Source: Exiguobacterium sp. s193 (GTDB lineage Bacteria > Bacillota > Bacilli > Exiguobacteriales > Exiguobacteriaceae). Taken from it: DNA of 64,000 bases. The first letter of the stretch is position 1; the number at the start of each line of letters is the position of its first letter. Location of the stretch: positions 124,001 through 188,000 of the forward strand of contig NZ_JACSMR010000001.1 of assembly GCF_018618755.1 (NCBI RefSeq), given 5' to 3'. Made by a program: the position numbers and the translations under genes. This document shows positions 8,084-16,270 of this stretch, piece after piece. Under the pieces are notes generated by a model. That model saw only the letters and a list, made by a program, of their open reading frames with translations, was not told the DNA's origin and did no database searches.

Positions 8084-8953
8084 ATGGATAAAATTGCTTG
8101 GATTACCGATAGTATGGCATTTTTCCGCGAAGGAGAAGCAGAAAAAATCGGAGTCCACGTGGTGCCGACACAACTCATCATCAACGGAGAATCTTACCGA
8201 GAGTATGTCGACATCTCAATTGAACAATTAGATGAAAAAATGAAACAGCATGCTTCTGCCATACCGACGACTTCTCAACCGTCGTTCGGTGAGTTAGTTG
8301 AATTGTATGAACATCTAAAAGCTGAAGGATATGATTATGGTTATGCGATCCATATTACAAGTGGTCTGAGTGGAACATATGCCAGCTCGGTTGCCGCAGC
8401 AGATGCTGTCGGCTTCAAGTTATATGCGATCGATTCCTATACGGGCGCAGCAAACCAACAAGAAATGATTAAGCTTGCGATGGAACTCGCCGCTTCAGGT
8501 AAACAACCGGAAGACGTCATGGGCGTCCTTGAGAAGTTCAAACATGCCTCTCATTTTTATTTAATCATCGGCAACATGGAAACGATGCGGCGGGGTGGGC
8601 GTGTTTCTAGCAGTCAATTTTTACTCGCGAACATGCTGAACATAAAACCGATCGTGACGTTTAACGAAGAAGGTAAACTTGTACCGTTCAAAAAAGTTCG
8701 GTCCTTAAAAAAAGCCTTCCAAGAGATGGCGACAGAAGTCGTAACGAAAATCCAACAGCATGGACTACACCGGCAGACGCTTTACATCGGTCACACGTTA
8801 GCACGCGCTGACGCTGAAAAACTGCGTGACGCGATTCAGTCAAAGATGGCTGAGATTTCAATTGAAATTACTCAGTTCGGTCCTTCAATCTTATCTCATG
8901 CAGGGTCTGAAACAGTTGGTGTCTATTGGTTCGACAACATCGAATACGCTTGA
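8084..8953 (+). CDS. DegV family fatty acid-binding protein
   Basis: A 289-residue cytosolic protein of the DegV family, which binds a long-chain fatty acid; FakB members hand it to the FakA kinase. Family marks are visible: WITDS at residues 6-10, PTTSQPS at 61-67 and HITSGLSGTYASS at 90-102. The ATG has TGGAGGC upstream. No fakA-like gene is nearby, so assignment as a FakB subunit is not proven. It lies directly after brnQ on the same strand and may be read from its own promoter. A bidirectional terminator follows. Confidence 0.88.
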   Translation: MDKIAWITDSMAFFREGEAEKIGVHVVPTQLIINGESYREYVDISIEQLDEKMKQHASAIPTTSQPSFGELVELYEHLKAEGYDYGYAIHITSGLSGTYASSVAAADAVGFKLYAIDSYTGAANQQEMIKLAMELAASGKQPEDVMGVLEKFKHASHFYLIIGNMETMRRGGRVSSSQFLLANMLNIKPIVTFNEEGKLVPFKKVRSLKKAFQEMATEVVTKIQQHGLHRQTLYIGHTLARADAEKLRDAIQSKMAEISIEITQFGPSILSHAGSETVGVYWFDNIEYA

Positions 8954-8963
8954 TGAAGCAAAT

Positions 8964-9001
8964 AAAAACAGCATCCTGCCTCGTGGCGGGATGCTGTTTT
9001 T
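8964..9001. terminator. Bidirectional terminator
   Basis: Stem AAAAACAGCATCC / GGATGCTGTTTTT between the convergent degV-like gene and the phosphatase operon. T-runs are present on both strands, so it can stop transcription from either side. Confidence 0.9.
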
Positions 9002-9006
9002 CCACT

Positions 9007-9501
9007 TTATCCATGCGATCGCTTAAACAGTTCTTCTAACAAAGCCGCTTCGTCTTCAACCGGCATCAATGCTTCGTGGGGGCGATCAAGTAAGGGAGAC
9101 AAGGTCGTTGCCGGATAGACGGCCCAGTCAACTGTTTCAACTTCTTCCAAGTAGGTCAAAATCGAACTTAAGTTTGCCTCTCGGTCGTATTGACGTAACC
9201 AGTTCACATATCGTTTATCGGGTTTGCCGTCCTTTAGCAAGACCTCACCTTTTTCAAGAATCGCCCATTTTGGTTTGGCATCAATCTGAAACAATTCAAG
9301 CTGTTTAAATTGCTCGATTGTGCGATTCGTCACGGGAATCACTTGATTGATTTCGACTAACCGCTTCAGACGTAAATGTGACCGCATCGTCATAAACCGT
9401 TTGTTCCCGTCCATTCGTTCAACGAGTAAGGTCGGTTTATTTATTTTTTGCATCGTCGCTTCATCAAACAAAATACTCGCATCCATATCCAGTAACAACA
9501 T
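9007..9501 (-). CDS. Short HAD-superfamily phosphatase-like protein
   Basis: 164 residues, resembling the N-terminal part of sucrose-phosphate-phosphatase-like HAD proteins: MLLLDMDASILF (motif I, DxDxS rather than DxDxT), PVTNRTIEQF and KWAILEKGEVLLKDG. Typical members have about 250 residues; the conserved lysine and the GDxxND-type acidic motif of the usual C-terminal part are not evident, so it may be a shortened or reduced-activity form. Its start overlaps the PAP2 gene stop by one base (TAATG), so it is translationally coupled. Third gene of a pgpA-PAP2-HAD operon. Confidence 0.65.
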   Translation of the reverse strand: MLLLDMDASILFDEATMQKINKPTLLVERMDGNKRFMTMRSHLRLKRLVEINQVIPVTNRTIEQFKQLELFQIDAKPKWAILEKGEVLLKDGKPDKRYVNWLRQYDREANLSSILTYLEEVETVDWAVYPATTLSPLLDRPHEALMPVEDEAALLEELFKRSHG

Positions 9502-10124
9502 TAATTATAAATCCCCTTTTTTCGTCTCGGTGCTACGAACGCATACGACAGACTGAGGACGAAGGCCGCAAATAAAAAGCCTCCGAGTACATCAGAGAAG
9601 TAGTGGACGTTCAAGATAATCCGTGAAGACCCCATTGCGAGAACCATTAATGTACAAAGTGTGCTGACGACAATCCGTCCTGTCCGATTCAAGAAACGCC
9701 ACGCAAGGACGATGAATCCGCCGTAAACGGCAAATGCCATCGATGAATGTCCACTCGGAAAACTATAACCTACACCACCAACTAAGTCGTTGAGGGACGG
9801 ACGTTCTCTGACAAAAATCAATTTTACGACTTGATTTAACACACCGACGGAAAGGCAGGCAACGAAGTACCAAATGCTTCCGACTTTATCCCGCCAAATC
9901 AAGTAGCTGCCGATGGCAAGTAGACTCGTAATCGTCACGGCTCCTACGCCTGATCCAATCTGTGTGAACCAAGAAACGTAACTCCCGGGGACACGTTCAG
10001 CCATCTCGTTTGATAATTGTGCGTCAAACAAAAAATACCCGGTCAGGCGAATCGATAACGCAATCGTCAAAAAAAGAACGAGTACGATTCCTGAGACGAT
10101 TAACGCCCGCTGATTTGGTTTCAT
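9501..10124 (-). CDS. PAP2-family membrane phosphatase
   Basis: A 207-residue integral membrane phosphatase of the type-2 phosphatidic acid phosphatase family, acting on lipid phosphates such as phosphatidylglycerol phosphate or undecaprenyl diphosphate. The three family motifs are all visible: KLIFVRERP (about residues 110-118), PSGHS and SRIILNVHYFSDVLGG, with about six membrane segments. Start and stop overlap neighbours by one base (TAATG) on both sides, giving a coupled operon with the PgpA-like gene upstream and a short HAD gene downstream. Confidence 0.9.
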   Translation of the reverse strand: MKPNQRALIVSGIVLVLFLTIALSIRLTGYFLFDAQLSNEMAERVPGSYVSWFTQIGSGVGAVTITSLLAIGSYLIWRDKVGSIWYFVACLSVGVLNQVVKLIFVRERPSLNDLVGGVGYSFPSGHSSMAFAVYGGFIVLAWRFLNRTGRIVVSTLCTLMVLAMGSSRIILNVHYFSDVLGGFLFAAFVLSLSYAFVAPRRKKGIYN

Positions 10125-10669
10125 TAGTAAGTTCCCTTCCGTTGCTCAAGTTCTTCTGCAGAGTAATCTTCTTTATCCCGTAAACGGTGCGCAAGTCGTC
10201 CGGATGCGTTCGCTGCAATTGCGGCAACGATATCATCCATAAAGGTATTGACACGCCCATCATCGACTTTCGTATCTAATTCTTTGATGATACCGATTTT
10301 TGCTTTGTCAAGGTAACCGAATGTCGTGACGGCAATCGAACCGTAGGTGTTGACTGCACCAATCGCAATTGTTTCATCGACACCAAACAATCCCTCATCA
10401 CTTCGAATTATCGATAGGAGTGGTTCGGACAATAAACCTTTTTCCGCAAGGATATCGAGTTCTGCTCCCACTAAAATAGCGTGTTGGAGCTCACGTTTCT
10501 CGAGAACACGTTCGACTGAGCTGAGACATGTCTCAAGTGTCAGCGCGTCCGTATAAGGTGCTTGCATCTGATATACGATTTCAGCAATTGCATGAATCGT
10601 CACACCTCGTTCATGTAGTTTTTCAATCGCTGCTTGTTTGACCTCTTTTGAATGTGCTTTTTCTTTCAT
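10124..10669 (-). CDS. YutG/PgpA-like phosphatidylglycerophosphatase
   Basis: A 181-residue protein of the PgpA-like family (B. subtilis YutG), which dephosphorylates phosphatidylglycerophosphate to phosphatidylglycerol. The core AILVGAELDILAEKGLL ... DEGLFGVDETIAIGAVNTYGSIAVTTFGYLDK is characteristic. Start ATG at 10669 follows AGAGAGGTGG by 8 bases and is preferred over an upstream in-frame codon at 10702 without such a site. First gene of the coupled three-gene operon, so two lipid phosphatases are made in a fixed ratio. Cardiolipin synthase, which uses its product, lies at 20.8 kb. Confidence 0.88.
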   Translation of the reverse strand: MKEKAHSKEVKQAAIEKLHERGVTIHAIAEIVYQMQAPYTDALTLETCLSSVERVLEKRELQHAILVGAELDILAEKGLLSEPLLSIIRSDEGLFGVDETIAIGAVNTYGSIAVTTFGYLDKAKIGIIKELDTKVDDGRVNTFMDDIVAAIAANASGRLAHRLRDKEDYSAEELEQRKGTY

Positions 10670-10814
10670 GGCTAAATCCACCTCTCTGACAAAGTTCTTC
10701 ACAAGTATACACGGATTCCTAGACTCCCTTCAAACTTCTTTGACATCGCGCTCATAATCCGTCATGATTATTTTGTAAAGCGTTATCATTTTAGGGGAAA
10801 GTAGGGGATTTTCG

Positions 10815-11327
10815 ATGAACATCGGGGTAGTTTTGTTTCCATCGAAACGCATACAAGATTTTGCGAACTCGTACCGGAAACGATACGATTCGAAGTATGC
10901 TTTGATTACACCACACATTACGATGCGTGAACGTATTAATGTAGATGAAAGTGAGCTTGAAACAATCGTTGCTGAGCTGAACAAGGTTGCGCAACAAACG
11001 AAGCCACTAGCATTACACCTTCAAGGGGCACGTTCGTTCCACCCGACGAACAATGTCTTGTTCTTAAAAGTCATGCCGACGGACGAATTGGAACAATTGC
11101 ACCGCGCCTTACATTCAAATGCACTCGAACACAAACCGAAATATGATTTTTTGCCACACATCACGATTGGACAAGATCTTTCTGACGTCGAATTGTTCGA
11201 TGTGTTAGAGCGATTAAAAATGGAAGACATTCGTTTCCAAGAAGAGGTCACAAAAATGGCGCTTTTATATGAACTAGAAAACGGTTCATGGAGCGTCTAT
11301 GAAACATTCCGTTTCACACAACACTAA
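10815..11327 (+). CDS. yjcG: YjcG-like 2H phosphoesterase
   Basis: A 170-residue member of the 2H phosphoesterase / 2'-5' RNA ligase-like family. Both catalytic HxT motifs are present: HIT at residues 34-36 and HIT at 115-117. Length and motif spacing match B. subtilis YjcG. RNA ends or cyclic phosphodiesters are likely substrates from family knowledge, but the actual one is unknown. The ATG has GGGG 8 bases upstream. Convergent with the small gene at 11336-11539, whose end shares the terminator hairpin. Confidence 0.85.
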   Translation: MNIGVVLFPSKRIQDFANSYRKRYDSKYALITPHITMRERINVDESELETIVAELNKVAQQTKPLALHLQGARSFHPTNNVLFLKVMPTDELEQLHRALHSNALEHKPKYDFLPHITIGQDLSDVELFDVLERLKMEDIRFQEEVTKMALLYELENGSWSVYETFRFTQH

Positions 11328-11335
11328 TAAGATAA

Positions 11336-11373
11336 TTAAACTTCCCGGTCGAACTTACGACCGGGAAGTTTTA
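11336..11373. terminator. Bidirectional terminator overlapping a coding end
   Basis: Stem AAACTTCCCGGTCG / CGACCGGGAAGTTT with a 6-base loop serves the plus-strand yjcG transcript. The same hairpin encodes the last residues (KLPGRKFDREV) and adjoins the stop codon of the minus-strand small gene, so coding sequence and terminator coincide. Confidence 0.85.
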
Positions 11374-11539
11374 GTTCGGGCAATACTCCGTATGCATTCG
11401 CTTGTTCCTCTAATTCGTAATCGTGTGATTGAATGCGTTCAATCGGATTGATGCGCGCAACGGGTTCTGTTTTTCGTTCCGGCTCGACTCTGACTTGTCG
11501 GTTAACATATTGAACCACCGTGAAATCGATTTGATACAT
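11336..11539 (-). CDS. Small hypothetical protein, 67 residues
   Basis: Not recognised. A 67-residue soluble, charged protein (MYQIDFTVVQYVNRQVRVEPE start) with no membrane segment. Start ATG at 11539 has AGGGAGGG about 7 bases upstream; a longer in-frame start at 11599 lacks a site. Its 3' end coincides with the yjcG terminator hairpin. It is the only gene in this gap, downstream of fabI's promoter-distal side and separated from fabI by a terminator. Confidence 0.55.
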   Translation of the reverse strand: MYQIDFTVVQYVNRQVRVEPERKTEPVARINPIERIQSHDYELEEQANAYGVLPELKLPGRKFDREV

Positions 11540-11616
11540 ACGTCTTCCCTCCCTATCTCTGTAGTCGTTATTTTCCTCATCTATTTGTCTTATTCCCAAA
11601 ATAGCTTTTTAGAAAA

Positions 11617-11644
11617 CAAAAAAAACCAGGGTTCCCCCCGGTTT
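11617..11644 (-). terminator. Terminator of fabI
   Basis: On the minus strand AAACC-GGGG pairs with CCC-GGTTT around a GGAA-type loop, followed by a run of more than six T, 27 bases beyond the fabI stop. Confidence 0.8.
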
Positions 11645-11670
11645 AGATACACAGTAAATAGATTGAGTAC

Positions 11671-12444
11671 TTAAAGAATGTGGAAACCACTATCGACGTG
11701 AAGAATTTCACCCGTTACACCGCTCGACATTTGTGACAAGAGGAACAATCCACTTTGACCAATCTGTTCTGTCGAGACGTTGCGGTGAAGTGGCGCACGC
11801 TCTTCGATGCTATCGAGAATCGAATTGAAGTCCCCTACACCTTTTGCTGAAACCGTACGTACCGGACCAGCCGAAATCGCATTGACACGGACACCTTGTT
11901 TTCCGTATTCCGCCGCTAAATAACGGACGCTTGCGTCAAGTGCAGCCTTCGCGACACCCATGACGTTATAGTTCGGGACCATCTTCTCGCCACCGAGGTA
12001 AGTTAATGTGATGACTGAAGCATCTTCTGTGAAAAAGTCTTTCGCTGCTTTGACGACTGCCGTTAAGCTGTAAGCAGAAATATCAAGGGCTTGGGCAAAC
12101 TGATCACGCGTTACGCCTGAAAATTCGCCTCGCAACGCCTCTTTATCGGCAAAGGCGATTGAATGGGCGATCCCTGAAATCTGTCCGTGATCCGCATGAA
12201 TCTTTTGGAACACTTGCTCGATTTCTTCATCACTCGTTACGTCACATGTATAGTAAGTAGCTGGTCGCGATAATTCTTTTCCTAACTTTTCGAGCGGCGC
12301 TTTAAACCGTTCGCCTACATACGTAAACGCAAGACTTGCACCTGCCGCGTCAAGCGCTCGTGCAATTCCCCAAGCGATTGAGCGTTGATTGATGACACCC
12401 ATTACAACATACGTCTTCCCCTCAAGTGAAGGATAAATATTCAT
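11671..12444 (-). CDS. fabI: Enoyl-[acyl-carrier-protein] reductase FabI
   Basis: Last reduction step of each type II fatty acid elongation cycle, using NAD(P)H; target of triclosan-type inhibitors. The 257-residue product is an SDR-fold enzyme with the FabI signature GVINQRSIAWGIARAL near the N-terminus and the catalytic Tyr159-x6-Lys166 pair (YNVMGVAK), plus SAGPVRT. The start follows GGGGGA. A FapR operator at 12463-12479 lies between the promoter and the gene, as in other Bacillales. Divergent from the rodA-like gene. Confidence 0.96.
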   Translation of the reverse strand: MNIYPSLEGKTYVVMGVINQRSIAWGIARALDAAGASLAFTYVGERFKAPLEKLGKELSRPATYYTCDVTSDEEIEQVFQKIHADHGQISGIAHSIAFADKEALRGEFSGVTRDQFAQALDISAYSLTAVVKAAKDFFTEDASVITLTYLGGEKMVPNYNVMGVAKAALDASVRYLAAEYGKQGVRVNAISAGPVRTVSAKGVGDFNSILDSIEERAPLHRNVSTEQIGQSGLFLLSQMSSGVTGEILHVDSGFHIL

Positions 12445-12462
12445 TATGAGTTCCCCCTTAAA

Positions 12463-12479
12463 TTAGTACCTGGTAATAA
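12463..12479 (-). promoter_or_regulatory. FapR operator of fabI
   Basis: TTAGTACCTGGTAATAA, a near-perfect inverted repeat matching the FapR consensus TTAGTACCxGxTACTAA. FapR is the malonyl-CoA-responsive repressor of lipid synthesis. A TTGACA -35 element lies at 12514-12519 on the minus strand, so the operator is in the early transcribed region. Confidence 0.88.
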
Positions 12480-12588
12480 CACCTATATCTAGGTTACAAA
12501 AACGTAACGCTTCTGTCAACCATCGCTCTTGATATTGCGATTTTGATAAATTACGTTAATATAGAAAGAGATAGAAAGTAGGGATGAA

Positions 12589-13758
12589 ATGAACCGTTTT
12601 AAATCATTTACACAACGATATGATAACACGTTACTCTTTTTACTCGGTTGCCTAATGATCATCAGTGTCATCGCAATCTATACGGCGCAACCTTTTTTGC
12701 AAGGTGCGATTAGCGAAATCAACTTCATGGCGAAGCAGATTCAGTGGTATATCATCGGATTTATCGCATTATCCGTCGTCATCCTGATTGATTATGAACA
12801 ACTCAAACGATTCCATTGGTACTTATATGGTGCCGGAATCCTTTCTTTGATCGGTCTCGTCGTCTTACGTGGAACACCGCTCGTCGCGAACATTAAAGGG
12901 GCGTACGGGTGGTATCAGCTTCCGGTCATCGGAACGGTCCAACCGGCAGAGTTCATGAAGTTCTTTTTGATTGTCTCGTTAGCCGCCGTCATCTCTGAAC
13001 ATAATGCACGATATGTACAACATGAACGTGATTTTTTACTTCTTCTCAAAATGGTCGGCGTAACACTACTTCCACTCGCCTTAATCATCATCCAGCCCGA
13101 TTTAGGAATCGGCTTAATTTTATGTGTCATTCTGGCTTGCGCAATGCTTTTATCCGGCCTCAACTGGAAATGGCTACTGAGTTTATTTGCCTTGTTCACG
13201 GTCTCGATCGCCGCGTTTTTCTATCTCTTTTATTTTCAAAATGATGTACTTGCCACTTTCTTCCCGGGACACGCGATGAACCGGATCATGGCTTGGTTAC
13301 AACCGTTCGAATATGCGGATGATTTATCGTACCAGCTCGTCCAATCAATCAATGCCATTGGCTCTGGACAAATGTTCGGCGTCGGGTACGGGAAACTCCA
13401 GGTTTCCGTGCCGGAGTTGCATACGGACTTCATTTTCACCGCCATCTCTGCCCACTATGGATTTATCGGAGCAGCTGTCGTTTTAATCATTCTCTTTTTA
13501 TTCGTCTACCGTCTGATTCAAATCGCACTCGAAACCGCGGATCCGTTCGGAACATATATCGTAACCGGATATGTTGCGATGTTCACGTTTCAAATCTTCC
13601 AGAACATCGGTATGACGATGGGTGTTTTGCCGATCACCGGTCTCCCACTGCCTTTCATCAGCTATGGTGGATCGACGATGATCGTTAACTTAGTCGGACT
13701 CGGACTCATCATGGCAATTGCTTCCCAGTCACGTGTTTCGATGTTTGATGAAGATTAA
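12589..13758 (+). CDS. RodA/FtsW family SEDS glycosyltransferase
   Basis: Membrane glycosyltransferase that polymerises lipid II into peptidoglycan together with a class B penicillin-binding protein. The 389-residue product has about ten membrane segments and the SEDS signatures QPAEFMK, QPDLGIG, PELHTDFIFT and GLPLPFISYGGS. It resembles RodA (elongation) more than FtsW because of the short N-terminus and the central loop, but no mre genes are near to confirm this. Start ATG follows TAGGGATG. Confidence 0.9.
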   Translation: MNRFKSFTQRYDNTLLFLLGCLMIISVIAIYTAQPFLQGAISEINFMAKQIQWYIIGFIALSVVILIDYEQLKRFHWYLYGAGILSLIGLVVLRGTPLVANIKGAYGWYQLPVIGTVQPAEFMKFFLIVSLAAVISEHNARYVQHERDFLLLLKMVGVTLLPLALIIIQPDLGIGLILCVILACAMLLSGLNWKWLLSLFALFTVSIAAFFYLFYFQNDVLATFFPGHAMNRIMAWLQPFEYADDLSYQLVQSINAIGSGQMFGVGYGKLQVSVPELHTDFIFTAISAHYGFIGAAVVLIILFLFVYRLIQIALETADPFGTYIVTGYVAMFTFQIFQNIGMTMGVLPITGLPLPFISYGGSTMIVNLVGLGLIMAIASQSRVSMFDED

Positions 13759-13799
13759 AAAAAGAGTTGATTCCAAGTTATCGGAATCAACTCTTTTTA
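13757..13799. terminator. Bidirectional terminator
   Basis: Stem AAAAAGAGTTGATTCC / GGAATCAACTCTTTTT with an 8-base loop between the convergent rodA-like and pseudouridine synthase genes; T-runs on both strands. Confidence 0.92.
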
Positions 13800-14684
13800 T
13801 CGTTCTAAGAACAAATCACTTGGTAACGGCGCTTCGAACATGACCATCTCCCGCGTTCCCGGGTGAGGAAACCGTGCACTTGCACTATGGAGCGCCTGAC
13901 GTGGAATGAGCGGCGTCCCACGATACATCGTATCTCCGACTAACGGATGACCGAGTGCTGCCAGATGAACCCGAATCTGATGCGTCCGCCCGGTTTCGAG
14001 TTTAATCTCTAACTGAGAAACCGTTCGCATGAACGCTTCAGTTGCCGTACTCTTCAAGATATGCGTGACTGCCCGTTGACCATCTTCCCGGACCATCCGT
14101 TCCATGAAGGAATGATCCGTCTGACCGATCGGTAAATCAATCGTCTGTGGAGCGAGTTCCCCTTCAATCAATGCAACATAGCGCCGATCAAGCAAACCAT
14201 TTTGCTGCATCTTACTCAATTGGTGATGGGCTAACGCATGTTTTGCAAAAATCACGAGACCGCTCGTATCACGATCCAGTCGATTGACGATATGGATGGC
14301 ATACGGTATCTGTTGTTGTTTATAATACCCTAACACAAAATTAGATAACGAACGTTCCGGATGGAGACGCGAGGGAATCGAAGCCATGCCTGGCGGTTTA
14401 TTGACGATTAGTAACCACTCGTCTTCAAAGATGATATCGAGGTCCCCTTGTGTCGCAATCATATCTGCTGCCGGCTGTTCTTCCGGAAAAGTGACATGGA
14501 TTTCGTCAGCGAGCACGACACTCTCATTGACGTTGACATGTTGACCATTTCGCAAAATGTCCCCGTGATGTTTTATCGACACGAGCATTTTGCGGGAAAT
14601 TTGGAGGCGTGTCGTACAAAAGTGTCCGACACTCCAACCGACTTGTTCTTGTGTAACTGTTTCTTTCAATTCAAATGCCATCAT
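13797..14684 (-). CDS. RluA/RluD-family pseudouridine synthase (YjbO-like)
   Basis: Converts uridine to pseudouridine in rRNA or tRNA. 295 residues: an N-terminal S4-like RNA-binding part (residues 15-65) and the catalytic domain with NRLDRDTSGL, in which Asp137 is the nucleophile, and the later GRTHQIRVHLAALGHPLVGD motif. Asn replaces the usual His before RLD. It directly follows nadK on the minus strand, the same arrangement as nadF-yjbO in B. subtilis, so an operon with nadK and the alarmone synthetase is likely. Confidence 0.9.
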   Translation of the reverse strand: MMAFELKETVTQEQVGWSVGHFCTTRLQISRKMLVSIKHHGDILRNGQHVNVNESVVLADEIHVTFPEEQPAADMIATQGDLDIIFEDEWLLIVNKPPGMASIPSRLHPERSLSNFVLGYYKQQQIPYAIHIVNRLDRDTSGLVIFAKHALAHHQLSKMQQNGLLDRRYVALIEGELAPQTIDLPIGQTDHSFMERMVREDGQRAVTHILKSTATEAFMRTVSQLEIKLETGRTHQIRVHLAALGHPLVGDTMYRGTPLIPRQALHSASARFPHPGTREMVMFEAPLPSDLFLER

Positions 14685-14700
14685 CGCTTACCTCTTCTAC

Positions 14701-15504
14701 TTAACTTCTTTCTTCCGCTAAAAACGACTCTCGGACACGCTCCCAGAACGGGAATGAACGAAAACGGGCGAATTTCACTTTTTTATCTGAAACACGACAA
14801 CGGATTGACGTCACATTTTGGTGCACGATCGACGCATAATGATCGTACGTCAATTGAAAATCAATCGGATTGACCGGCCGGATCTCGACGTCATGGTGTT
14901 TCGGTAACAACATCGGTGAACCAATCGTCCGATACACCCGATTATTGATCGATGCCATTTCTGTGATTTGAATTGCTTCGAGTGCCGGGTGAACAATCGC
15001 TCCCCCTAATGCCTTGTTGTACGCCGTTGATCCGGAAGGCGTTGAAATACACAATCCGTCACCACGGAACGTCTCAAAGTAATCACCGCGAATCGATAAG
15101 TCACAGACGAGTGTCTGATTGAAACTCTTAATCGTACATTCGTTTAAGGCCAATAATTTGTTATGCGAGCCGTCAGCATAATCAATCGATAGCTCAAGTA
15201 ACGGATATTCGACCGTCGCTAAATCCTCATCGGCGATGTGACGAATCAGTTCATCCATTTCCTCTGGACGCCAGTCCGCGTAAAAGCCTAAATGTCCGGT
15301 ATGAATCCCGACGAGCGTGATGGCCTCGACTTGGTTTAAATAAGAATGGAACGCTTGTAACATCGTCCCGTCCCCACCAATCGAAATGACGATTTCAGGA
15401 GTTGCCGCGTCATGGACACTCCCTCTAGCAATCAGCGCTTGTTCTAATTGGTCGCGTAAGGTACGCGAGCGGTCATCATCTCGTGCAGTAATCGCAAAAC
15501 GCAT
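14701..15504 (-). CDS. nadK: NAD kinase
   Basis: Phosphorylates NAD to NADP with ATP or polyphosphate. The 267-residue product carries the family GGDGT motif at residues 43-47 and the NE/D-x-SxStAYN-type block (GDGLCISTPSGSTAYNKALGG). ATG at 15504 is chosen because GTAGGAGG lies 6 bases before it; an in-frame GTG at 15510 would overlap that site. Sits between the small alarmone synthetase (10-base gap) and the pseudouridine synthase, as in B. subtilis yjbM-nadF-yjbO. Confidence 0.95.
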   Translation of the reverse strand: MRFAITARDDDRSRTLRDQLEQALIARGSVHDAATPEIVISIGGDGTMLQAFHSYLNQVEAITLVGIHTGHLGFYADWRPEEMDELIRHIADEDLATVEYPLLELSIDYADGSHNKLLALNECTIKSFNQTLVCDLSIRGDYFETFRGDGLCISTPSGSTAYNKALGGAIVHPALEAIQITEMASINNRVYRTIGSPMLLPKHHDVEIRPVNPIDFQLTYDHYASIVHQNVTSIRCRVSDKKVKFARFRSFPFWERVRESFLAEERS

Positions 15505-15514
15505 GGTCACCCTC

Positions 15515-16165
15515 CTACTCGCTTACTCGATTATTTGTTTGTTTAACATCTCGTTCACGTAAGACGAGCTGTGCATCTTGAATTTCTACTTTTAGTTGAC
15601 TCATTTCTGCATCTAATAAAAAGGCGGCCTCTGCGGCACGTCGTAGACGTTCCCGCGTCTCTTCCGGAATATTCCCTTGATATTTATAGTTCAATGAATG
15701 TTCGATCGTCGCCCAAAAATTCATCGCCAGTGTCCGAATTTGAATCTCGACGAGCGTCGGGATTTCTCCTTCAATGGTTTGGACCGGATAGGCAATGATG
15801 ATGTGGTAGGAACGGTATCCACTATCTTTTTTTTGTGTAATATAATTTCTTTCCTCGACAATTTTAAAATCACCACGTGACCGTAAGAGTTCCAGTACAT
15901 GAATGATGTCGTCGACAAATTGACACATGATGCGTAAGCCGGCAATATCTTGCATCTCTTGTTCTAAAGAACTGATCGCAATCGATTTCCGCTCCGCCTT
16001 TTGCACGATACTCTTGACCGGTTTGACCCGTCCCGTGACAAATTCAATCGGTGAATGTTCCCCACGTTGCTGAAATTGTTTTCGAATGGCCTTTAACTTT
16101 ACCTTCAGTTCATCTACCGCAATTTGATACGGCGCGAGAAATAAATCCCAATTTTCTTTTGTCAT
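15515..16165 (-). CDS. relQ: Small alarmone synthetase (RelQ/YjbM, SAS1)
   Basis: Makes (p)ppGpp from GTP or GDP and ATP; SAS1 enzymes form tetramers and have no hydrolase, TGS or ACT domain. The synthetase core is clear: HSPIEFVTGRVKPVKSI, MQDIAGLRIMCQFVDDI, DSGYRSYHIII and VEIQIRTLAMNFWATIEHSLNYKY. ATG at 16165 gives 216 residues and aligns with the known start of B. subtilis YjbM (MDDKQWERFL); GGTGA lies 8 bases before it. A TTG start at 16204 is the alternative. Full-length RelA is encoded at the right end of the window. Confidence 0.93.
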   Translation of the reverse strand: MTKENWDLFLAPYQIAVDELKVKLKAIRKQFQQRGEHSPIEFVTGRVKPVKSIVQKAERKSIAISSLEQEMQDIAGLRIMCQFVDDIIHVLELLRSRGDFKIVEERNYITQKKDSGYRSYHIIIAYPVQTIEGEIPTLVEIQIRTLAMNFWATIEHSLNYKYQGNIPEETRERLRRAAEAAFLLDAEMSQLKVEIQDAQLVLRERDVKQTNNRVSE

Positions 16166-16270
16166 CGTTTTCGTCACCACTTTTAGTCTAAATTGTTGGT
16201 TCAATTCGTTCCACTACTCCATTCATGTTATCATATTTTCAAGCATTCAACTAGAAAGGTGTGAGGTACG

